A stretch of 64,000 nt of DNA, taken from Streptoverticillium olivoreticuli subsp. olivoreticuli. GTDB lineage: Bacteria > Actinomycetota > Actinomycetes > Streptomycetales > Streptomycetaceae. The position numbers and the translations under genes are program-made. Shown here piece after piece: positions 56,536 through 64,000 of this stretch. The notes below the pieces were generated by a model. That model did no database searches. It had not been told where the DNA came from and was given only the letters and a program-made list of their open reading frames with translations. The stretch is taken from the NCBI RefSeq assembly GCF_003391135.1, contig NZ_CP031455.1:124001-188000 (forward strand), given 5' to 3'. Numbering within the stretch: the stretch's first letter is position 1; each line of letters opens with the position of its first letter.

Positions 56536-58151
56536 TCACCTTCGCCCAGGCTCGGCGAATGGGTCCCCCGCTGGCTGCCCGGCGGTGGGTCGGCGTTGGT
56601 AGAGGGTGATTTCCAGGTCGCGGGCGGTGTGGTGGTAGGCCGGGGACAGGCCGGCGCGGGTGAGGGTGTGTTCCTGGGACGCCGCTGTGCGGGCGGCGGT
56701 CTGGCGGGAGCCGGTGGAGAGGTGTCGGCAGGTGATGTGCCAGACGCGGGGTGCGTGGGCGAGGCGCTGGTGCAGGAGGGCCGGGTCGGCGGGCTGGTTG
56801 TCCAGGGTGCCGCGTTCGGCGGCCGTCTCGGTCGTGCCCAGGTCGGGGAGGTGGGCGAAGACTTCCGGGTAGGCGGAGGGGATCAGGTCGCACCGGCCGC
56901 CGCTGAAGAGGACTCCGTCCCCGGGGGCGGCGTGGCTCCGCAGTGTGGTGAGCACGGCGGTGGTGTCCCAGTGCCGGCTGTCCTGCTGGCGTATGGCGAG
57001 GTGGGATACGGCGATCGGGGCGTCAGCAAGAGTGCGAGCAGTAGCTGCTTGGGCCGTGGGAGGACGGTGGCGGCCGCGGCGAGGAGCAGTGCCAGGGCGG
57101 GCAGGCAGAAGAGCAGGTAGCGGTAGGCGAAGAGGGGCTGGTCGAGGGAGAGGCCCAGGAGGAGCAGCGGGGGGATGGCCAGCCAGGGCGCGCCGACGGC
57201 GAGGGCCAGGGACGGGGTCTTGCGCCGGCGGGCTATGAGGAGGGCGACGGCGGTGAGGGCGGTGAGGGTGAGGAGGAGTTTCAGGGCGGTGGGGAGGGTG
57301 TCCTGGCCGGGGGTGAGCAGCCAGGTGAGGTAGTTGTACGGGGTTGTGGCGGTGACCGGTGGGGCCTCGCCGACGGCGGAGCGCTGGGAAAAGCCGAGGA
57401 TCAGCAGTGGGATGACGGCGGTGATGCCCACGGCCTGGGCCGCCAGCAGGCGTATGAGCACGCGGCGGCCGGGACGCCGCAGGGCCACCGTGACCGCGTG
57501 GGCGACCACCAGCAGCAGTCCCATCACGTTGAACCAGCCCAGCAGGGCGATCAGCACGGCGTAGCCGGCCACCCAACGTGCGTGGCCGGACAGGGCCTTC
57601 ACCATGGCGCCGGTGGCCAGGACCGCCACCGCCATGACGAAGGCGAACGAGCGGGCTTCTTGCGCGTACCGCGACGCGGTGGGCAGCACAGCGAGCAGCA
57701 GCCCCGCGTACAGACCGAGACGCGGACCGCCGAGCAGCCGCCCCAGCCAGGACAGACCGGCCGCCGCGACGGCCACCGCCACTGCGGAGGGCAGTCGCAT
57801 CGTGAACTCGCTGACCCCGGCGGCCTGTCCGACCAGGTACATCAGTACGTAGTGCAGGCCGTGCACCGCGTCCACGTGCCCCAGCAGCTCCATCAGCTGC
57901 GGCCAGGACCGATGTGCCACGTCCAGGGTGACGATCTCGTCGGTCCACGCGGACGGGTCCGCGATCCCCCACAGCCCAAGACCGAGCCCGACCAGCGCCG
58001 ACGCCCACACAGTCGCCCGGTCCCAGCTGGGCAACAGCGTACGAATGATGCGGAGAAGAGACGTTCCCATCCCACTGGCCGCACTGTCGGCGGGCCGCCA
58101 CTTCGGGAGGATGGCGTGCCGGCTATGGCCGAGAAGGCCCTCCTGGGCCAT
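56536..58151 (-). pseudogene. GT39-like membrane glycosyltransferase, frameshifted
   Basis: From ATG 58151 (GGAGG upstream) about 400 residues contain ten or more hydrophobic helices. The first outer loop ADPSAWTDEIVTLDVAHRSW carries the acidic DE motif of GT-C/PMT-type glycosyltransferases that use polyprenyl-phosphate sugars, and a HVDAVHGLHYVLMYL motif follows. Near 57020 the frame changes (loss of one base) and continues DAPIAVSHLAIRQQDSRHWD, PGDGVLFSGGRCDLIPSAY to the stop at 56536, the extracytoplasmic C-terminal domain. The gene is otherwise full length, so it is either recently broken or affected by a sequencing error. Confidence 0.8.
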
Positions 58152-58716
58152 AGCTCCTCCCGGGATGGGACCGGCGGGTGCGCGGGGGACGGCAGGCGTG
58201 GTGGCATGAGCGGAAGGGGGCATGGTGATGCTTTCTTTGCGGTATTGCCGGTGGGCCCCGGAGCGGGGCAGGCGGGAAGGCCCGGGCGGCGCGCAGCGGC
58301 AAGGGCGGGGACAGACGCGAGCCTGGGCAGCGGCGGGAGTGCGATGCGGGCGCCCCTCGCCGGCTCGGTAGCACGATGAGGCCCCTGCGAACGTGATGGC
58401 CGCGTTGCCAGGGGGTGTCGCCGCGCCAGTTGCCGCCGGAGAAGAGCAGGGCGCTTTTTGCTCCGTCGTGCTACCCCCGGCTCTTCAGCCGTGACGGGCC
58501 AGGAAGCGGGGCGGGCGTGACTTCGCCGGCCTGCTCGCGGTCCGCGGCCTGGCGCCGGGTAGTGCGGGCAAGCGCGGCCATCAGGACGGGGACCGCGGTG
58601 TGGGGGCGGCGAGCGGACCGCATTTCCGATGGCCGCTCCAGCTCACGAGGAAGGCGGGGGTGGGTTCGCTGCGACGACCGTGTACGTGTGGTCGCAGCAG
58701 CCTTCTCGTGGAAGGG
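58152..58716. other. Intergenic
   Basis: About 560 bases with no recognised gene between the GT39-like and SnoaL-like genes; includes the likely promoter of the former. Confidence 0.35.
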
Positions 58717-59103
58717 TTACTGCCCGCCGAGGCAGTCGGCCTGCGAGGCGATCCGGCCTCCGCGCAGGTGCAGGATGATGCAGAAGCCGGCGGTGACCGG
58801 CCGCCCGGCCGGGGGCAGGCCCGGGTGCGCCCCGGAGCCGGCGCCCGCGAAGCCGGTTTCGACGGCGACGGCGTCCCCTTCGGCGATGACCCGCTCGAGC
58901 GTCAGGGTCCGGTCCGCAACCGCGCCCGCGTACTCCCGGATGTGGCCTACGAAGGCATCCCGGCCGGTGAAGGCGAGCCCGAAAGCCCCGCAGGCACAGA
59001 CGACGTCGTCGGTGAGCACCGCCCCGAACCGGTCGAAGTCCTGCCGGTTACAGGCGTCCACCCACTCGTGAACGAGCTCGTTGACGTCCGCGTTGCTGCT
59101 CAT
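58717..59103 (-). CDS. SnoaL/NTF2-like protein
   Basis: A 128-residue protein from ATG 59103 (AAAGG ten bases upstream). The NTF2 fold pattern is clear: NELVHEWVDACNRQDFDRFG, LTDDVVCACGAF, GRDAFVGHIREYAGAV, then strands ERVIAEGDAVAVETGF and CIILHLRGGRIASQAD. Such proteins are small hydrolases, cyclases or binding proteins, often regulated by a divergent HxlR, MarR or TetR-type gene. Here the divergent position instead has paired operator-like palindromes and then an ISL3 element. Confidence 0.85.
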   Translation of the reverse strand: MSSNADVNELVHEWVDACNRQDFDRFGAVLTDDVVCACGAFGLAFTGRDAFVGHIREYAGAVADRTLTLERVIAEGDAVAVETGFAGAGSGAHPGLPPAGRPVTAGFCIILHLRGGRIASQADCLGGQ

Positions 59104-59153
59104 GACTGCCAGCCTTTCCGTGCCTCGTGAAGTCGTATGCACAGGCTGGCATT

Positions 59154-59180
59154 GATATAGGCCAATTCATGTCCTATATC
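59154..59180. promoter_or_regulatory. Operator-like palindrome 1 upstream of SnoaL-like gene
   Basis: GATATAGG (59154-59161) and CCTATATC (59173-59180) are exact inverted repeats 11 bases apart. The core is TAGGCC-N7-GTCCTA. It lies about 50 bases upstream of the SnoaL-like start. Confidence 0.6.
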
Positions 59181-59205
59181 CCTAAGTCGCTGGTTGATCA
59201 GACAT

Positions 59206-59224
59206 TAGGACGTTTCCTGTCCTA
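59206..59224. promoter_or_regulatory. Operator-like palindrome 2
   Basis: TAGGAC-N7-GTCCTA, an exact inverted repeat with the same half-sites and spacing as palindrome 1, centred 48 bases from it. Confidence 0.6.
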
Positions 59225-59373
59225 TTACGGGCACGCTTCCGCTATGACTTCTCAGGACAACACCAGGATCACAAGCGGGAGCACAGCTATGGGCGGGGGG
59301 GGAAGGCGCCGGCCGGGAAGGTTGCGCTGACTGCGGGAGCGACCCGGAGTGCGGGCCGGGTGGCTGCATAGGT

Positions 59374-59381
59374 GACAACGG
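59374..59381 (+). repeat. 8-bp target duplication, left copy
   Basis: GACAACGG here and at 61108-61115 flank the ISL3 element exactly. Confidence 0.93.
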
Positions 59382-61107
59382 GGATCAGGCACACATTCCG
59401 TGAGGACGATCACCGGGTTCCGTCCTCGTGACATAGCGTCATCTGGGATCGTGGTGCGGTGTGATGACTTCGTAGCGGTTCTGTTTCCGCACTTCAGAGC
59501 TGTACTGGTGGAGCGGGTGTTCCTTGAGAGCGGGGCGGTCAGAGTTGTGGCCAGAACGCGGGATCACGTGGTGCGGTGCCCGGACTGCGCGATGTGGTCA
59601 AACCGGGTGCACAGCTCCTACGAGCGGCGGCTGGCCGATACCCCGGTCGGCGGCCAGGCGGTGCGGGTTGACCGTGCGTCGGCTGTACTGCGAGAACGCA
59701 GCTTGTCCACGGCGTACGTTCGTCGAGCAGGTCGAGGGGCTGACGGTCCGTTACGGCAGGCGGACGCCAACTTCCCGCCGGGTTCTGGAGGCGGTGGCCG
59801 TCGCTCTCGCCGGCCGGGCCGGGAGTCGTTTCGCTGTGGTACTGCACAGCCTCGTCAGTCGGACGACGCTGCTGCGGCTGGTGGTGGCCCTGCCAGATCC
59901 GGCCTGGACGATGCCGAAAGTGCTGGGGGTCGACGACTTCGCCACCCGTCGCGGACAGCACTACGGCACCGTGCTCATTGACTGCGAATCCGGTCAGCCC
60001 CTCGACCTGCTGCTCGGACGGGACGCCGAGACGCTGGCCTCCTGGCTGCGCGACCACCCCGGTACTGAGATCATCTGCCGTGACCGGGCAGGCGCCTACG
60101 CTGACGGGGCTCGCACCGGTGCACCTCAAGCGGTGCAGGTCGCAGACCGTTTTCATCTGTGGCAGAACCTCGGCACCGCGGTCGAACGCTGCGTGCGCCA
60201 GCACCATGCGTGCCTCAAACGGGCGGAGAACGAGCCGGGCGTCCTCGCGAACAGTTCCCTCGCCGACGCGCCGAGCATAGCGAAGGCGATGTCACCGATC
60301 GAAGCCCGCATCCGGGAACGTCACGCGATCGTGCACTCCCTTCTGGACCAGGGGCACGGCATCCGCGAGATCGCCCGGGAGCTACATATGGGCGGCAACA
60401 CCGTCCGCCGGACGGCCCACGCCGAAACCCCTGAGCAACTGCTGACGGGACGGCAACAGCCCCGGCCCAGCCAACTCGACCCCTACAAAGCCTACCTGGA
60501 CAAACGCTGGGCCGAGGGAGTCACAAACGCCATTCGTCTGCATGCCGAACTCGCCGAGCTCGGCTACCGGGGCAACTACCAGATCATCAGCGACTACCTG
60601 CGACCCCGCCGCCGACAACGCATCCGCGTCGTCGGACCGGCCCCGCCCGGAGCCCGCCAGGTCACCGGCTGGATGATGCGGCACCCAGACCACCTCCGAG
60701 ATGACGAGCGCCGGCAGTTCAACGTGATCCTCGCCCGCTGCCCAGAGCTGGCCGCCGCCGACCGGCTCGTCCGGGCCTTCGCCGACATCCTCACCACCCG
60801 CTCCGGCCAGCACCTCAAGGACTGGGCCGTCGCCACCCGCGCCGAAGACCTGCCAGGCCTGCACACCTTCGTCACCGGCCTGGAGAAAGACTGGGACGCC
60901 GTCCTCCAGGGCCTGACCACCCACTGGAACTCCGGGCCAGTCGAAGGCCGGGTAAACCACATCAAGATGGTCAAGCGCCAGATGTTCGGTCGCGCGAAGC
61001 TTCCTCTGCTTCGCAAGCGCGTCCTGCTCACCGCATTCCGGCCGCCGCCACCGCCAGTAACCAACGACAACCCCGGTGATCGTCCTCACGGAATGTATGC
61101 CTGATCC
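59382..61107 (+). mobile_element. ISL3-family insertion sequence
   Basis: A 1726-bp element with terminal inverted repeats beginning GGATCAGGCA and sharing CATTCCGTGAGGACGATCAC, and with an 8-bp target duplication GACAACGG, the size expected for ISL3. Structure complete, but the transposase is frameshifted. Confidence 0.93.
59451..61104 (+). pseudogene. ISL3-family transposase with one frameshift
   Basis: The N-terminal zinc-finger region (RCPDCAMWSNRVHSSYERRL) is in one frame; from about 59665 the rest is in another (LTVRRLYCENAACPRRTFVE, VLGVDDFATRRGQHYGTVLI, EIICRDRAGAYADGA, WNSGPVEGRVNHIKMVKRQM). A single extra G in a GGG run accounts for the change; without it the protein would be full length at about 550 residues. 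All DDE motifs are intact. Confidence 0.9.
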
Positions 61108-61115
61108 GACAACGG
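61108..61115 (+). repeat. 8-bp target duplication, right copy
   Basis: Second copy of GACAACGG. Confidence 0.93.
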
Positions 61116-61296
61116 AGAGCACTTGTCAGCAGGTTCCGAGAGCGGACGATGACCTGGCGCCGGGAAAATGTTGTCGAGATCTGGCAGCACCGGCACGTCG
61201 GCAGCCGGGCTGCCTGGCCGAGGCCGAGGAAGCGTGTCGAGCGGTCATCCGACGGCCCCGCAGGAGCTCTCTCCCGCAGAGCCTGGCCTGTAAGGC

Positions 61297-61626
61297 ATGA
61301 TCGCGAACATGAGCGAATCGGAACTGGACCTGCTCTCACGGCTGTGGGAAGAGCACATGCACGCGCCATTCCCACCACACATGCGCGGTCGAGAGATCGA
61401 AGGCGAAGACATGGTGCTGCTCGACGCGGACATCGCCGGCTGTGTCCTCTCGTCGCTGTCCGGGCCCCTTGATGAGAAGCGCCGCAAGATCCTTCTCATC
61501 TGCCTCGCGGCCGTTGAGAAGCTCTTGCCCTCGATCGATGATGAGGACGGCGCGACCGAGTACTACAAACACCTGCGGGACATGGCTGCGTTGGCTGTCG
61601 AACTCGGGAACGCCAACGCCCGGTAG
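61297..61626 (+). CDS. Conserved hypothetical protein
   Basis: A 109-residue acidic protein: SESELDLLSRLWEEHMHAPF, RGREIEGEDMVLLDADIAGC and KRRKILLICLAAVEKLLPSI. This reads like a small all-helical protein common in Streptomyces genomes (LWEEHL..PFP..LRG, LDADTAGC). Function unknown. Start is either 61297 or 61309; neither has a strong ribosome site. It lies between ISL3 and IS21. Confidence 0.65.
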   Translation: MIANMSESELDLLSRLWEEHMHAPFPPHMRGREIEGEDMVLLDADIAGCVLSSLSGPLDEKRRKILLICLAAVEKLLPSIDDEDGATEYYKHLRDMAALAVELGNANAR

Positions 61627-61649
61627 CGTCGAGTGGTGCGGGCAGTGGA

Positions 61650-62452
61650 TCAGCCGACGGCCTGCTGTTCGGCGCGTGCGCGGGTGGCGGCGAGGCGGTA
61701 GGAGTCGGTGCCGGTCTCGATGATGTTGCCGCCGAAGGTGAGGCGGTCGACGATGGCCGCGCAGAGCCGGGGGTCGGTGAAGGTCTTGGTCCAGCCGGAG
61801 AACGACTCGTTCGAGGCGATGGCCACGCTGTTCTTTTCCTCCCGCTCGGTCAAAACCTGGAAGAGGAGTTCGGCGCCGCGCCGGTCGAGCTCCATGTAGC
61901 CGAGCTCATCGATGCACAAAAGATCCACACGGCCGTAGCGGGCAATCGTCTTGGTCAGCTGCCTCTCGTCTGCGGCCTCGACGAGCTCGTTGACCAGCTT
62001 CGTGGCCAGCACATACTTGACCCGGTAGCCGGCCATCGCGGCTTCGGTGCCGAGCGCGATCAGCAGGTGGGACTTGCCGGTGCCGGAGTCGCCGATGAGA
62101 CAGAGCGGCAGGCTCTTCTTGATCCACTCGCACTTGGCGAGGGTGTGGATCAACGCCGCGTCGATGTTGGGGTTGGCGTCGAAGTCGAACTTGCGAAGCG
62201 ACTTGTCGCGGGGAAAGCCGGCGGCCTTGATGCGCCTCTCGGAGCGGCGCCGGGCCCGGTCGTCACACTCCGCCAGCAGAAGTTCAGCGAGGAAGCCGAG
62301 GTAGGACATCTGCTCGCGGCTGGCGGTCTCGGCGAGTTCGGGGAACTGGTTACGGATGGTCGGCAGCCGCAGCATCCTGCAGGCCTGGTCGACCGCCGCG
62401 GTGGCGGCCTGCTCGGTGAGTCCTCGCTGGCGGGGGGGTGCCTCTATGTCTT
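61650..62452 (-). CDS. istB: IS21-family helper ATPase IstB, 5' end altered
   Basis: About 267 residues: RQRGLTEQAATAAVDQACRM, Walker A IGDSGTGKSHLLIALG, Walker B LLCIDELGYMELD, and SNESFSGWTKTFTDPRLCAA. IstB is the AAA+ partner of the IstA transposase. Upstream, IS110 DNA begins at about 62453, immediately before the TTG ACG AAA start region, so the native start or its ribosome site was removed and IstA is not present in the window. Confidence 0.88.
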
Positions 62453-63760
62453 TCGTCAAGCGAGGCGTGGGGTTTTCGGTTCGTAGAAGGTGCCGTCGCG
62501 GAGCATCGCGAACAGCACGCTGATGCGGTGCCGGGCGAGGCGGAGGAGAGCCTGGGTATGGGTCTTTCCGCGGGCCCGGCACTTGTCGTAGTAGGTGCGG
62601 GAGGCGGGATCGTGCAGGGCAGCGAACGCGGACAGGAACATCGCGCGTTTGAGCTGTCTGTTTCCCCCGCGGGGTGCGTGTTCGCCGTGGATCGAGGCCC
62701 CGGAGGACTTCGTAGTCGGGGCGAGGCCGGCGTAGGAGGCGAGGTGGGCGGCGGTGGGGAAGCTGGTACCGTCGCCGACGGTGACCAGCAAGGTGGCGGC
62801 GGTCCTGACCGCGACCCCCGGCATCGAGGTCAGGACCGGGGAAAGAGGGTGAGCCTCCAGCAGCTGGCCGATCTGGGTTTCCAGGGCTCGTCGTTGCTCA
62901 TGGACGGCGGCGAGCGAGCGGGCCAGCGACGGGATGACGACGTCGAGAGTGCCGGTTCCCGGGACCACGACAGTCTGCTCGTCGAGCGCGTCGAAGACCT
63001 CGTCGATCAGGCGGGTGGCCATCCTGGGGGCCTTGGGCCGGATGACTTCCACGAGCCTGCGGCGTCCGACTTTTCGCAGGGCGGCCGGGGAGCCGTGGCG
63101 TTCGAGGAGCCGGGTGACGGCCTGGTGGTCGAGCCGGGGCCCGAGGACACGTTCGAGGCTGGGGTGGAACTGGGTGAGCAGGCCGCGGATGCGGTTGCTG
63201 GTGCGGGTGGCCTCGGCGGCGAGGTCCTGGTCGAAGCCGGTCAGGACGGTCAGTTCGGCGGTGATCTCGTCGGTCAGTTCCAGCGAGCGCAGGGTGTGCG
63301 GCATGGTGCGGGCGGCGTCCGCGATCACCGCGGCGTCTTTCGCGTCGGTCTTGGCCTCGCCCGGGTAGAGATCGGCGATCCTCCGCATGGCAAGTCCTGG
63401 CAGGTAGGCGACCTTGCAGCCCGCGTCCCTCGCGACCGTCAGCGGCAGGGCGCCGATCGAAGCCGGCTGGTCCACGATCACCAGGACGGTGCCGAACTTC
63501 GCGGCCAGCTTGTCGAAGACGGCCCGCAGTTTCGGTTCGCTGTTGGGCAGGGGTTTGTCGAAGACCTTCTTGCCGGCCGGGGTCAGCCCGTGGCCGTGGT
63601 GGGCGGTCTTGCCGACGTCCAGGCCGAGGAAGATGCCCACGTCGCCGGTGTCGAACATCGTGCGCTCAGCTCCTTTGGTGCGGCTGGCCCTGGCGTCGGT
63701 GTCGTACACGCGCATCCACGTTATGCAGACCTGCCGTCCGCGGACTGCCCGGCGTTGCAC
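62453..63760 (-). mobile_element. IS110-family insertion within IS21
   Basis: One transposase gene with short untranslated ends, without obvious terminal inverted repeats, as in IS110. It interrupts the IS21 element just before istB. The right boundary is approximate. Confidence 0.75.
62456..63658 (-). CDS. IS110-family transposase
   Basis: A 400-residue DEDD-type transposase from ATG 63658 (AAGGAG eleven bases upstream). The N-terminal RuvC-like part has GIFLGLDVGKTAHHGHGLTP (first Asp) and EAKTDAKDAAVIADAART (last two Asp). The C-terminal transposase_20 part has LTSMPGVAVRTAATLLVTVG, HLASYAGLAPTTKSSG and the conserved Ser region GGNRQLKRAMFLSAFAAL. The frame is intact. Confidence 0.93.
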   Translation of the reverse strand: MFDTGDVGIFLGLDVGKTAHHGHGLTPAGKKVFDKPLPNSEPKLRAVFDKLAAKFGTVLVIVDQPASIGALPLTVARDAGCKVAYLPGLAMRRIADLYPGEAKTDAKDAAVIADAARTMPHTLRSLELTDEITAELTVLTGFDQDLAAEATRTSNRIRGLLTQFHPSLERVLGPRLDHQAVTRLLERHGSPAALRKVGRRRLVEVIRPKAPRMATRLIDEVFDALDEQTVVVPGTGTLDVVIPSLARSLAAVHEQRRALETQIGQLLEAHPLSPVLTSMPGVAVRTAATLLVTVGDGTSFPTAAHLASYAGLAPTTKSSGASIHGEHAPRGGNRQLKRAMFLSAFAALHDPASRTYYDKCRARGKTHTQALLRLARHRISVLFAMLRDGTFYEPKTPRLA

Positions 63761-63888
63761 CGGACCGGACGGTGGCCGGACCTCTTATCAGCGTCTCCGA
63801 CGGCACCCCTCGGGCCCGGTGACACCACCCCCCAGGTCATCCGTTCCAATGCCGTTGCTTTTGGGGTGCACGGGGTGTTGAGCCATCC

Positions 63889-64000
63889 GTGTTGGTGTCG
63901 CGTCTGGAGCGTCTAGGGCTGGGGATTCTGACCCGGTCGTGTCCCGCTGAACTGGTGGACCGGGTCGTGGGCAAGGCGGGTTGCGTGGAGAAGCGCCGCC
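63889..64000 (+). CDS. IS4-family transposase, cut by window end
   Basis: From GTG 63889 the frame reads SRLERLGLGILTR, AELVDRVVGKAGCVEKRR, the N-terminal block of IS4-type transposases before their LPARVVVYF-like segment. The remainder is outside the window. Confidence 0.7.
   Translation, partial: MLVSRLERLGLGILTRSCPAELVDRVVGKAGCVEKRR

Overview
The window looks like Streptomyces DNA: high GC, a WhiB-family regulator, lipobox and Tat/Sec-type secreted proteins, NarL- and OmpR-type two-component systems, rare TTA codons, and a dense load of IS elements typical of actinomycete linear plasmids or chromosome arms. I recognise no conserved housekeeping block. A decayed DUF721/DciA-like gene, an XRE/ImmA-type pair and about twenty IS copies or fragments favour an accessory region.

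Layout. 1-8.5 kb: ISL3 remnant, a holin-like protein and small HTH protein, a zinc-ribbon protein, then a one-strand cluster transcribed right to left: small membrane protein, membrane-anchored protein, WhiB-like regulator, tRNA-Leu(UAA), zinc deaminase, unknown protein, CAU-anticodon tRNA, and an aldo/keto-reductase-like protein lacking all four catalytic residues. 8.4-11.4 kb: XRE-type regulator and ImmA/IrrE-type metallopeptidase separated by 1.9 kb of low-information DNA. 11.8-18.2 kb: IS110 and IS5 debris, an ADP-ribosyltransferase toxin-like gene and a truncated partner, an IS1380 element, three small membrane proteins, then more IS debris. 19.4-21.7 kb: an L,D-transpeptidase lipoprotein and an NlpC/P60 protein. 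22.1-26.2 kb: IS630, truncated IS3, a structurally intact IS4-family element with a 10-bp target duplication, and a broken Phd/VapC toxin-antitoxin pair.

26.7-33.6 kb: NarL-type sensor/regulator, an IS1380 remnant, and a MacB/FtsX-type ABC exporter. 34-41.2 kb: IS remnants, a secreted aegerolysin-like protein, a secreted protein with three 144-bp tandem repeats, and an IS5-family element. 41.5-48.2 kb: OmpR-type two-component system, a secreted membrane-tethered alpha/beta hydrolase, a truncated MacB permease, IS630 remnant, and a secreted glycosidase-like protein. 48.2-59.2 kb: a mosaic of chromosomal-type genes (GlxA/AraC regulator with divergent quinone-oxidoreductase-like gene, NmrA-type protein, frameshifted GT39-like membrane protein, SnoaL-like protein) and fragments (dienelactone hydrolase, Asp/Glu racemase, DciA-like). 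59.3-64 kb: ISL3 element with 8-bp target duplication, a small conserved hypothetical, IS21 IstB interrupted by IS110, and the start of an IS4-family transposase.

The most notable pattern is in the left 17 kb: a spare UUA-decoding tRNA sits beside at least seven ORFs that carry TTA codons. In Streptomyces TTA codons normally depend on bldA, so this region may carry its own decoding capacity, possibly linked to the WhiB-like regulator, the deaminase and the inactive reductase-like protein. That link is inference.
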